A stretch of DNA of 64,000 nt, taken from contig NC_089192.1 in the NCBI RefSeq assembly GCF_947507565.1, forward strand, positions 124,001 to 188,000, in the 5' to 3' direction. Of the stretch, positions 54,300 through 64,000 are shown one piece after another. The notes under the pieces were generated by a model that did no database searches, had not been told where the DNA came from, and was given only the letters and a program-made list of their open reading frames with translations. This stretch comes from Oscarella lobularis (lineage: Eukaryota > Porifera > Homoscleromorpha > Homosclerophorida > Oscarellidae). Every line of letters begins with the position of its first letter. Position 1 is the first letter of the stretch. The position numbers and the translations under genes were made by a program.

Positions 54300-55183
54300 T
54301 TGAGAGAGCCTCCCTCCTTCGTTATACGGGCTCCACCCGTACAACTGCGGTGGTCGGCTCCATAAATAAATTGCTGACCACGCTCCTGATGCAATCGATA
54401 GTCAAACCGGTAACTGAAACCGGTTTGTTTTTGACACTTGCATTGTCAGACCAATGAGAGCGCTAGGTGAGCCCAACGTGACCTCAACCGACCAATGAAC
54501 GCGCTGGGCGGGGCTACGCTGTTCAAAAGGGAATCGCACACCGATTTCCCCTCAGTTGCGGCTGAGGGTGGATGCGTCGCGGTTCGCTGCGTCTCTTCCT
54601 TGATCGGACCGGCTCGGGGGAAGACAAAAGGCAAGTCCTGGGTTGTTGTTTCAGCGTGGCCCACGGATTAATCCGTGCCGGAGCCCGTAGGCAGGGCGAT
54701 GGGGGGCTTCGGCCTCGGTTTACGCACTGGGCGGAATGGTCGCCAAAGTCTTATTGTTGCCAAACAAGTACGGCCCGCGCTAGGCTCGAGCGGGCACGAC
54801 TTGGAGGGGGTGTTGCAAGCGGTCTGGTTGCCGGCACTTATCTCACCAATGGCGCGATTAGACAGAGGATGACCTGGCCCAGGAGACTTCTACTTGGGCA
54901 TTGCACTGCCTTTCCTGTCGACTCCTACAAACAGTGGTCGGCCGCATCTCCACTTCCGCAAGGCCCGGTTCTTCCCAGGAAGACATACCGAAGGCTTTGG
55001 TACCAACGAGCCGGGGGACTCGGTATAAGGGGCCGACTCTCGTCCAGGCGGTACTGATCGGAGTGGCCGAGGACCCGTGACTCGCCCGATACTTTTTGGA
55101 ACGGGTGGCCATCGCTTGCGGTGGCTGCCTTGGGCTACGAAAGCGTCCAAACCTCCCCGTGGTGTAGCCTGGGTAATGCGAAT
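54300..55183. other. Unexplained GC-rich, hairpin-rich segment with promoter-like head
   Basis: The segment begins with two CCAAT boxes (GACCAATGAGAGCGC near 54450; GACCAATGAACGCGC near 54490) and a GC box GGGCGGGGC near 54508. About 600 bp follow of GC content well above the surroundings, with many inverted repeats: CCTCAGTTGCGGCTGAGG at 54550, CACGGATTAATCCGTG at 54661, and GCCCGC/GCGGGC around 54774-54796. A 161-codon frame opens at 54572 but has no protein-like pattern I trust, and a minus-strand frame is equally long. Candidates are a structured non-coding RNA, a 5' UTR of the next gene, or an unknown repeat. No match to RNase P/MRP, 7SL, snRNAs or rRNA was recognised. Confidence 0.4.
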
Positions 55184-56096
55184 ATGGACGCAACGAAAAA
55201 AGGTACGTAAAACGATAGATTGGCACAGACTGATTTCTTCTTCTTTTTAGGTCGATCGCAATGGAGAAAGGAAAAAGGACAAATAGACAGAAGGCAAGAA
55301 GAAATGAAGGTGGACACGTTACGGTTAGATTTTTAGCTAGAAGGATTATTTTTGTGTACGGCATATGCATGTATGTGGAAATAAAATGCGCTGAAATTGA
55401 ACGCGTGGCCGTTTTTGCACCGACAAAGCTTCGACCAATTTTCTCGGCGTCTTTTGGTCTCCACGAATTCGCGCGCGCGCGTTCGTACAGCAGATCGATG
55501 CACGCCGGAAGATCGAGCTGCATTCGTGCTCGCCGAGCTCGATTCAGACCGAAAATGCGGCGAAGAACTTGTGACTGCTATCGAGACTGGGGAATTATCG
55601 GCGCCTTTTTCTAGAAGTGCGAAAATCGATCGATAAACACGTCGCGACGAAAAAAACGCTTAGACGCATGCTCACCACTTCTTTTTTCTCCGATTTCCGC
55701 AGCTGGTCCTCTCTACGAACGAATCAGCGTCTCAGCGAGCACGCAAGACTTCAGCTACGAGAACGCATTTGCCCGTTTTCCAGAGTTATCGAGATTTACG
55801 TCATATTTATAGCACAGACTAATTTTTTTAAAAATACACTGCCTAGCACATGGTTCAAAGAGTCGTCTCGTGATAGAACTTCCCCTTGTCGGCCCAGGCA
55901 ACTCGCAAGCGCAGTTCCCTCGATCCCAGCTTACTTTTCACCAATTTCCAAAGCTGACGTGCGCGTCGACGCTTCTTCTCTTCCTGGAGAGCCCAGCAAT
56001 TCAACAGAACCGAATAATTTATATGAAAACGTACCGTGGTTAACCCGCGAGCGGCATCAACTGCATCCCCATCATCTACCTATAGAAATGCACTGA
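55184..56096 (+). CDS. Putative adaptor: possible CARD-like fold plus YxN tail
   Basis: Proposed reading: MDATKKGRSQWRKEKGQID from ATG 55184 with a GT-AG intron at 55201, then LRPIFSASFADRCTPEDRAA and AELDSDRKCGEELVTAIETG. The spacing and TPEDRAAFVLAELD recall helices 3-6 of a CARD, but this needs a 34-bp intron at about 55461-55494, shorter than any other here. The next exons join in phase: GPLYERISVSASTQDFSYEN and AFARFPELSRFT, then TWFKESSRDRTSP, VPSIPAYFSPISKADVRVDA and NNLYENVPWLTRERHQ, stopping at 56094-56096. Tyrosine motifs are YERI, YENA and YENV. The last coding bases overlap the end of the convergent two-pore channel gene. Gene reality fair, domain call weak. Confidence 0.42.
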
Positions 56097-59000
56097 GAAA
56101 AAATATAGATATAGGACAAATAGTCCTTCTTTCTCCCAGCTTTTGATTTCATCCCTATATAGCACGTGATAGACGTCAATTGCTTCGAGACGACGTTTTC
56201 CCTTGTACGTCAAACGTTTTCCCGTCGTCGTATCGAGAGCTAAAGCCCGTCGATTTTTAAATAAATAAATAAATTAATGAATTTAAAAAATACGACCTCC
56301 GTCGTAGGAAAATTTCACGTCTGCTTTTTTAATTGATTCGACGAGTTTGAGTTCGCCTCTGTGGAATTAAAATCGAATTCCCCAGAACAAGGAGACTTCT
56401 TACTTACTCTGAGACGGAGATTTTGTAGTAGACTTGGCGATCTCGACGTTCGACCGTCGTATTTATACTCTCAGCAAACTGCGACTTCTCCTCCTTCTTC
56501 AATCGTCGATTTTCGATGAGCATGGGAAAGAGAGAATTGAAAGCGGCAACCACAAAAGCGACAACAACACTAGATCCCAAAAAATCACGTGTCCAGTTTA
56601 TAAATTTATAAATAATACTTTGTGAGAACAATTGTCGTTACAATGTAAAAAACAAAGAAATAAATTCGCGCTGCTTCGTTATTCACTGCGTCCGTTGTCC
56701 CTAGCAACAAAAAAATTAGCCTAGAATTCACCTCGATGAATCTACCTTGCATAATCACGTGCCAATTATTTACAATCATAAGCTCGAACAAGACGGAATA
56801 GGCTCGCGCAATATTATCGAAATTATTCAAATAATAAAGCCCGTCGGGATTCGTGCGATCGTAATAGGCGGAGTAGGCTCCGCCGCACTCCACAATACGA
56901 CAATCGCAATCAACGCCACCCGATTCCAAACATTCTAAAGCCGATTTCGGCTTGCATTCAGATAAACCCCCAGTCTGAGAGCAGATAAGAAATTTCAATA
57001 TGTATGTATGCATTAATGTATGTTATATACCGCGTTTGGAAAGAGAACAGTCGTTAGGCTGCCTTCTTCTGGGCTCAATCGCAAGAATTGTTCATCGGAG
57101 CAACCGTAGCTTACAGGTGAAATCGGTTTTACGGTAAGAGTCCCATTTTCTCCTACTAGAACGGTGCTGTTGTGACTTACGGCCGTGCACCCACACAAGG
57201 ACACTTTTCCTAATGGGCTTGTTGATTATTTGACTAATTATATGGTATACCTACCTCCGAAAACTTCCATTCCAATTATCGCGAATAAATAATAGACGCA
57301 TAAGACTGCGACTAAAAATCGTACCATTTTGGGCGTAATACTACGCGAGGATGTATTTTTTATATAAAAATATAGCCGATTTACTGTGTACTAACTGAAG
57401 CATGGAACTCGTCGTATCTCGAAACGTTTTCGAGACGTTGAAAAGTCGAAATAAGCGGAGTGAACGCATTGTGCTTGAAGCCATCATGCCGGGAACTAAA
57501 AATAACTTTAAAATATTCAAAAATTGACGTTTCTTACAAGAAAACGCTAGCAGGTTTAAAACAACGAGTAAAAATTCAATACTGGAATCAAAAAAATATT
57601 CATAGTCTAAAAAGAATAAGAAATAAAACTTACTCGTTCCAAGCGATGGTAAAATAGTGAAACCCTTGCCCAACGAATTTTATAAGCGCTTCGATAACGT
57701 AAACAGCCAAGCTAACGTGAAGAAACGCCTAAAACTCCATTTCGAAATAAATAAATAAATAAATACCCCTAATCGAATTTACCTCTAAATAAATTTGACT
57801 CGACTCTCTACCACCTTTTATGCAATTCTCTCTCGATTTCGATATAACAACAGCGAGAGCGATTTGAAGAATGACGTCAAATACAACGATCCCATACATA
57901 AAAACAATAAAGTATCGGCTCCTCGATAATTTCCTAACACCTATAAATTATATAAAAAATGGTGTAATTAATGAAACCTCCTTCCCTACATCGTCCTATC
58001 GTTTTGAGATGGGAATGACAGTTGGGTTCGCTGAACAAGCCGTAGTGCCGCGATTTCTTTAGATGCCAAGAGCAGCATAATATATTATACACCTCATACC
58101 ACTCCTCAAGAGCTAAACGCCTTTGGCCTTTCTATAGCAAAGACTATTGCTACTACGTAAATAATTCAACTAATCAACGCACACGATCCAAAGCTTTGAA
58201 ACACAATAAAATCTGTTTCGAAGAGTAGAACCTATTCCATCTCAGCAAAACGCCTTAGATAAATAATAATAATAATAATATTAATGCACGTGGTTCTATT
58301 GGATTTTTTTTATTTGCCTTGGAATGTATTGTAATCAATTGTTCCCGTCTCGTCGGCGTCGAGAATCTCGAACGCGCGACGAAGACCCTCTCGTTTGTGC
58401 AAATATTTTCTTTTCGCGTCTGCCTTGCTATTGAACGAAAATCTTTCACTAACCGCGGCTAAAATCTACGAGAACGCGCTCGTTATCTTATACCAAATCA
58501 CGTGACAGGACGTACCACGTTCGCGACAAAGTAGACACCAATTAAAAGATACACGACAAAAAAGAGAAAAGCGCCTGAATTCTTCTTAAGAGAAGGCATA
58601 GCAATGTCAGGAAAGCTAAGGGGAATATTACGTCACATAGCGATATCATGTGACCTTACTTTGCCGTCGTTACAAGTACGAATAAATTCACAATCGTTTC
58701 GCCAAACGTGTGAAAATACCAGTCTTCCTTATGTTGCACGTATAAACCCTTTTCTTTTCGTTCGCAAAGTCCAAACCAATAAAAACCTATATATAGACAA
58801 GGGTACCTATCTATAGAATTTTTCTTTTCTACTCTACTACTGTACCGAAAATTGAAAAGACTAGAATAAATATTGCGAGGAGTATCATCATTTTCGCTAT
58901 GGGTTTGAGCGATCTCAAGAGGTCCACGAAAATCGCTTTCACTTCCGTTGCCAGGGGCGACAGAATGAAAAAAATCGGACGAAAACAGCGCGTAATGCGA

Positions 59001-59743
59001 AAGTGCGTCTCGCCCCGTCCAAGTACAACAAGGGCTTCAAAAAATTGATCAAACCAAAATATAATCTAAAAGAGAGGGGAGGGACTTGTTCTACATACGG
59101 GTGACTGGGCTTTGTCTCACCGCAAAAAGATAAACTGAAGTTAAAAAAGATTTCCATTGCGCCCACGCTAGGGAGCACATAACGTTGATTGAGCAAAGAC
59201 AGAGGCATATTATTTCAGCGGCGGCAACGCCGCGTATGACGTCACTACTTTGAAATATGTTCACTAGTTGAACACGTGTATAATTAATTTATAAGGGCGA
59301 TTTATTTTTATTAGTACGTGTGGGAATTTCGAATATGGCGATGAGGAGTAAGGCTATAGACGCGAATAAATCCGCCCATAAAATTATGAAATTATGAGCG
59401 GCCCTACAGTGAGAAGATCGAAATCTCCTTTAATTAATATTTTTCTTATTTTTTACTGAAATGCGACCCTTTCTTGTCGGGTCTTGGGATGGGAAGCGAA
59501 ATTGTAGAGTAATACGCCTTCTTTCATATAAATAGCTGCATCGTCGTAACGACGAGCCCTGTTGTCGACCGTAGAAGGTTCGAAAAACGCGTCGAAGTGT
59601 CTGTACGAACCTGTTCTCGTCCTCTTCGTCTTTGCGGAAGTAATCGAGGTAGACGAACTGGTCCAGACGAGGAGAAGGAATAGCTGTGATAATGCGCTAT
59701 GTATCTTGTGCTCGAGAAAAAGTCCACTTACGAGTTGACATCT
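56076..59743 (-). CDS. TPCN1: Two-pore channel, TPC1-like, with EF-hand-like linker
   Basis: Endolysosomal cation channel of two six-TM repeats. ATG 59743 (MSTPIPSPRLDQFVYLDYFR across a splice) leads to DDAAIYMKEGVLLYNFASHP, which matches human TPC1 EAAIYLQEG. Repeat I shows S4-S5 (RITRCFRPIFFILSPLATEV) and filter VTTANFPDIAMPS. The linker has EILDADETGTIDYNTF (58325-58360), an EF-hand-like loop. Repeat II has MMASSTMRSLRLFRLFNVSK and filter NNFDNIARAYSVLFELMIVN-NW. The C-terminus has DVYHVLYRDEIKSWEKE and stops at 56076. About 17 exons. The NFDN..NNW filter and the NFP filter place it with TPC1/TPC3 rather than TPC2. Confidence 0.9.
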
Positions 59744-59832
59744 TTCCCAATACGGGACCGACTTCACACGTGTGCGGTTATACGGGTTTTCGCCACGCAC
59801 GCGACCCCACCCCAACTAAAGAACGCGTAAGA
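59744..59832. promoter_or_regulatory. Bidirectional promoter TPCN1/ACSBG
   Basis: An 89-bp interval with the E-box-like CACACGTGTG, GTTATACGGG (the motif shared with other promoters here) and a C-rich run. Both start codons are its borders. Confidence 0.55.
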
Positions 59833-62800
59833 ATGTCTGACGAAGAAAAGATTACAAGCGGAGACGACGGCGGTGACGCCGCCCCGACCGAAGTGCCACC
59901 ACCCGAAGACACCTCTCCGGCCAAAGGTAGACGGCACCTACGACGTGCAAACATTTCTGACACGCCGGTGAAAAAAAATAACAGATGACGCCGATGTGAA
60001 TACGAAAGAGGTCCCGACAGCGTCGAAGGACGCCGACGACGATAAAGAAAAAGCTGCTGAACCGAAACCGGCGAAGAAACGCGTGCCGGTGACAAAGGTC
60101 GATGGCGAAGCGGAGATCGTGCTTGAGGAGGCGGGGCCGGGTGCGAGACAACCAATCACCGTCTTCCAACATTTCGAGGATCGCGTGCGTAAGTACGAGT
60201 CGGTCGACGCGCTGTGCGAAAAGCGCGACGGCGAGTGGAAGCGTTGGACGTACGGTCAGTATCTGAACGAAGTGAAACGCACGGCTAAAGCGTTTATCGC
60301 GGTAAGCGGCGGGGGCGTAAGCGGGAGGTCAAGCGCAGACGCCCGGATAATCGCACGATGACTGAATTCCTTTAGTTGGGACTCGAACCGTTTCACGCGG
60401 TCGGAATCATCGGATTTAACGCGCCCGAATGGTTTTTCTCCGATCTCGGTGCTATTTACGCTGGGTGCGTCGGGGTTAACAACTATTAGACGACTCTTTT
60501 GGAGATTCATTCAATTAGGGGCGTGACTTCGGGTATTTATACAACGAACTCACCGGAAGCGTGCAAATACGTTCTGGAAGACTCGCGAGCGAACATCGCC
60601 GTTTGCGAAAACGACGTTCAAGTCCAAAAAATACTGAAGGTAAAAAAATTCAAGTTGAATTCAATTAATTCTTATAGTGATACCCTCAGATTCGCGACGA
60701 GCTTCCTCATCTCAAAGCAATAGTCCAATACAAGGGCGAATTGAAACAGAAGGAGAAGGGCCTCTACACAGTATAGACATAACACTATAAATAATTAGCA
60801 TAAATAATAATTAGTGCTACTATTAGTGGGAGGAAATGCTAAAGGAGGGAGAATCGGTCGACGATTCCGCTTTAGAAGATAGAAAAAAGGGTCTAAAGCC
60901 GTCGAATTGTTGCATTCTTGTTTACACAGTAAGAAGAGAGTTAGAAGAAAAAAATTATTTATAATATTAATTGTATTTATTCTTAGTCTGGTACCACTGG
61001 AAATCCAAAGGGAGTCATGATGAGCCACGACAATGTCCGGGGGGAGACGTCTATTTATTTATTTATTTATTTATTTATTCTCTCTAGATGACGTGGACTG
61101 CAGTTGAATTAATGGAAAGAGCTTTTACGAAAGCCAGTGATGAGCACAAAGGAAACTGCAACATCATCACCTACTTGCCTCTAAGCCACATAGCAGCCCA
61201 GGTAAATAAATAAATAAATAAATATAATATATATATATGTATCATTATTTATATCTCTAGCTGGCTGATGTGTTTGGGTCTATGACTATGGGAATAACGG
61301 TTTACTTTGCTCAGCCTGATGCTCTAAAGGTACACTCAGAGCCCCAATTTTTAATTAATTAAAATTATTCTCCTCTATTTTTTAATTAGGGATCGTTGAA
61401 AGTGACTTTGGGAGAAGTTCGACCTCATTTCTTCTTTGGCGTTCCCAGGGTTTTCGAAAAATTCATGGAGGCAATTCAAAAGGGCGTTTTGGAATCGAGT
61501 AGCTTGCGAAGGCGTTTGTTCGACTGGGCGAGCGACAAAGCGCTGAGAGGAAATCAAAATCTCGAAAAAGGGTAATTAAAAAAACTATTTTCTACGTAAA
61601 AATAACCGAAATTTCATCAGAGAATCCACACCTTGGGGATGGACAATATCAAAAGTGATTCTCAAAAAGGTGATAATTAATGACCCACGTGACAAGGGCC
61701 CCCAATTATTTTAAAAATTAGATTCATAAATCGTTGGGTTTGGATCGCGCTTTCACTGTATGGAGCACGGCCGCTCCACTGAGCGCTGATACATACAACT
61801 TCTTTCTCTCTATCAATATGCCTCTGTGCCAAGTCTATGGCATGAGCGAGTGCTCTGGGCCTCAAACCTTGGGTGTCGTTGGGGAATCGAAAGCGGGAAC
61901 GTGTGGCAAGGTGTTTACATCGGGCGTCAAGACGAAATTCGAGAATCCGGACGAGCACGGAGACGGAGAAGTGAGTTTTCTAAAAGAAATTAGAATAAAA
62001 TATGTAATTTTATTCTTAGGTTTGCATGTACGGGCGTCACGTGTTCATGGGGTACCATGGCATGGAGGAGAAGTCGCGTGAAGCCATAGACGAAGACGGT
62101 TGGCTTCATTCTGGCGACATTGGACACTTTGACAAAGTCACCTAATAAATAAATAAATAAAAATACTAATTCTTATTCTATTTTTAGGATGGCTACTTGT
62201 CCATCACAGGAAGAATCAAGGGTTAATTAATTAAATATTAGAATACTCACTCGTATTTAATTATTTAATTTTAGAATTGATTATTACTGCTGGCGGAGAG
62301 AACATTGCTCCCGTTCCCATTGAAGACAGTCTCAAGGGTCGTTTGCCATTTGTCAGCAACATCATGCTGATAGGAGACAGAAAGAAATTTCTCTCCTGTC
62401 TTATTACACTCAAAGTACGTCACACTCAAAATAAATCTCCTAATTTTTTATTTTTATTTGAGGTTATTATTGATCCTGATACTGCAGCTGCTACAGATGA
62501 ATTGCAAGCCGGCGCTCAGCACGCTTTGAGGCAGCTCGGCTGTTCTACTACAAAATGTAGCGAGATCTTGGAGAGTCAGAACGAAGTCGTTTTCAAGGAA
62601 ATTCAGAGAGCCATTGATGAATATAATAAGCATGATGCCATATCACGTGCTCAATATATTCAGAAGTGGACTCTCTTGGGAGGGGACTTTACCATTGCAG
62701 GAGGAGAATTGGGTACGTGTAAATAATAAAAATTTTAATTTTTTCTATGGAATTTTTTTCTAGGGCCCACTTTGAAGTTGAAGCGTTCTGTCGCGGTGAA

Positions 62801-62843
62801 GAAATATCAGGAGACAATCGACGCCTTCTATCAGGAATCTTGA
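59833..62843 (+). CDS. ACSBG: Long-chain acyl-CoA synthetase, bubblegum family (ACSBG)
   Basis: Activates long-chain fatty acids to acyl-CoA through an acyl-adenylate. ATG 59833 opens an acidic, Lys-rich leader ([18 protein letters not shown]). Then [40 protein letters not shown], the AMP-binding P-loop [51 protein letters not shown], the ATP-binding [20 protein letters not shown] and [20 protein letters not shown], and the end [20 protein letters not shown] with stop at 62841-62843. The [12 protein letters not shown] ending is characteristic of ACSBG1/2. About 15 exons. The exon boundary near 60770-60830 (GLYT to [20 protein letters not shown]) is less certain. Confidence 0.94.
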
Positions 62844-63098
62844 ACTGCTATGAACTAATTGGGTTTCTTTTTTTGTTGTTTTTTCTTCTTTGTTTCGTTG
62901 TATTGCAGCACGCCTTCTATGCGTGATATGATTAGCGTGAATACGTCATCGCAGCGTAGGAGGAACGGGGACCCATCGAGACCCCCGAACATATGAGATC
63001 CCTTTTAGTTCCCGTTCCCCGCACCCAGTCCCTCGATCACGCATAAAGCCAAGTCCCGCCCGGAACACTACATAATCGTCTTTCACCACGACAGAACA
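62844..63098. promoter_or_regulatory. 3' end of ACSBG and promoter of the small membrane-protein gene
   Basis: T-rich for 50 bp after the ACSBG stop, then an imperfect inverted repeat: GGAACGGGGAC near 62960 and GTTCCCGTTCCCC near 63005, and a C-rich stretch before ATG 63099. No TATA box was seen. Confidence 0.35.
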
Positions 63099-63428
63099 AT
63101 GCAGTCACTTGTGGATCTTCTCCTCTCTATCGTACTCCTACCTACGTTATTGTGGGACATCGCTTACTTCGGAATCAGCTATTCTTTTCAGCAGCAGCGA
63201 AACGGCGAGTGGGCGAACCCATCCTTTTCGGCCTTTTGCGACGCGATCGTGACGCCTATAGCGGCGCTGCTACTTCTTCCCACGTTTTTATTCGATTTCT
63301 TCTCGTCGACGCTTCAGCTGTGCGTGCTCGCGATATTTGCCGTCGATTTCGACGTTATCTCGAAGCCCATCGTCTCCGAGCGTCTTTTGAGGGAAGATTT
63401 GGATGCGATCGCGTTGCAGCCGTCTTAA
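63099..63428 (+). CDS. Small two-pass membrane protein, unrecognised, intronless
   Basis: 109 residues from ATG 63099 (MQSLVDLLLSIVLLPTLLWD). Two hydrophobic stretches (LVDLLLSIVLLPTLLWDIAY and IVTPIAALLLLPTFLFDFF), followed by a third weaker one (LQLCVLAIFAVDFDV) and a short charged tail ending DAIALQPS. The repeated motif LLLP-T-LLWD / LLLPTFLFD is notable. No family recognised. The in-frame context and promoter position make it a plausible gene. Confidence 0.55.
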   Translation: MQSLVDLLLSIVLLPTLLWDIAYFGISYSFQQQRNGEWANPSFSAFCDAIVTPIAALLLLPTFLFDFFSSTLQLCVLAIFAVDFDVISKPIVSERLLREDLDAIALQPS

Positions 63429-63590
63429 GCAAGCTATAGGACATCGTTAAGAAATAGAATTGTGATTATTTAGCCTGCGATTCACTGACTTTTCTTGCAA
63501 GCACATGACGCACTTGGTTTAGTTATTAGCCAATAAAATTTAGTTAACGTGCGCACCCGAGGCGAGAACATTTTTTGTTTCTACGCGCGG

Positions 63591-64000
63591 CTACGACCTG
63601 AGGTCGTAACCAAGGAGCATATCCGACAAAACATCACTCAAGCTCAAAACTTCAAAAGGATCATGCGCCGCTATGGCAACCGATCCGGGCAACGAATCGG
63701 TCAACCAAAAATGAGACAAACGAAACTCGCTTGTTTTTTCGTTCTCCCATGCAAATCGCCGCCACGATTCGTTAGGAAAAACAGCGTGCGTGACGTAGGC
63801 GCTCACTTTCGTCGCACCCTGACTAAATAACGCCTTGGAGCATTCCCTAAGCGTGCCACCGGTCTGCACGAGATCATCAACTATGATCACGTGACGACCT
63901 GAAGGATTTCCTATATAAAAAAATACACTTACCCGCCTACGTCTTCCTCTTCTATTTTACCATCTTTCACCGAGACGATTTTCTTTGTTCCTTCTCGTCG
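63591..64000 (-). CDS. Ribose-phosphate diphosphokinase, plant-type (class II) PRPP synthetase, C-terminal part
   Basis: Makes PRPP from ribose 5-phosphate and ATP. On the minus strand the last two exons in the window read REGTKKIVSVKDGKIEEEDV, a 24-bp-class short intron, GNPSGRHVIIVDDLVQTGGT (the PRPP-binding loop VDDLVxxGGT), LRECSKALFSQGATKVSAYV, THAVFPNESWRRF, FRLSHFWLTDSLPGSVAIAA and PFEVLSLSDVLSDMLLG, stopping at 63591. HVIIVDDLVQTGGTLxEC, SAYVTHxVFPxxSWxRF and FWxTDS are the plant PRS3/PRS4 pattern. The usual animal enzyme has instead VDDMADTCGT. The catalytic N-terminal half lies beyond the right edge. Confidence 0.85.

Noticed and set aside
54300-55183. Telomerase RNA, RNase P/MRP or snRNA gene
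   Set aside because: No telomere template (CTAACCCTAA type), no RNase P/MRP conserved blocks and no snRNA signatures recognised, so no RNA class is claimed.
54858-55523. 221-codon minus-strand frame
   Set aside because: Crosses the GC-rich segment and the next gene's exons, with low-complexity and transmembrane-like patches of no consistent pattern.

Overview
The window looks like nuclear DNA from an early-branching animal with a very compact genome. I infer a sponge, most likely a homoscleromorph of the Oscarella type. Most genes align residue by residue with human proteins (UAF1/WDR48, MAT1, cereblon, TRAPPC9, SF3B6, UBR5, PDCL3, SLC25A32, MRPL53, ARL6IP4). Most introns are only about 40-80 bp, AT-rich and padded with TTAATTAA-type runs. 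About 34 genes fit in 64 kb and many neighbours are 40-110 bp apart. The placement rests on gene content and architecture only; no species marker was seen.

Layout, 1-17 kb: C-terminal half of WDR48 (+); an intronless, probably myristoylated RING protein (-); MNAT1 (+) preceded by tandem relic copies of its own 5' end; an intronless ankyrin-repeat gene (-) with an X-box-like palindrome upstream; PDCL3 (-) head-to-head with cereblon (+); two unrecognised genes (+); TRAPPC9 (+); SF3B6 (-) head-to-head with a TPD52 family gene (+). 17-27 kb: four head-to-tail SLC17 (sialin-type) transporters, then the mitochondrial folate/FAD carrier SLC25A32. 27-29.3 kb is gene-poor and holds direct repeats, a minisatellite and palindromic repeats. 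29.3-35 kb: a CLK kinase (-) head-to-head with MRPL53 (+), and the HECT/MLLE end of UBR5 (-) running into a 200-N gap. 35-38 kb: the end of a tail-anchored protein and two tandem cathepsin L genes.

38-50 kb holds three single-pass receptors: a furin-repeat, ErbB-ectodomain-like protein without a kinase; a plexin-like (Sema-PSI) ectodomain on a tail full of YxN phosphotyrosine motifs; and a Notch-sized array of 35 calcium-binding EGF repeats encoded in one 4.3 kb exon. 50-64 kb: a glycogen-targeting PP1 subunit, ARL6IP4, TMEM60, a small unknown gene, a Tc1/mariner-type MITE, a GC-rich hairpin-rich stretch, a possible CARD-like adaptor whose end overlaps a two-pore channel gene, an ACSBG acyl-CoA synthetase, a small membrane protein and the end of a plant-type (class II) PRPP synthetase.

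Most genes are housekeeping and functionally unrelated. Exceptions are the tandem families (SLC17, cathepsin L) and the receptor/adaptor group at 38-56 kb, where YxN (GRB2-SH2-type) motifs recur. The plexin-like receptor with its phosphotyrosine tail is the best candidate for something undescribed. Exon boundaries were read by eye from splice signals and protein similarity, so spans are firmer than single exons.
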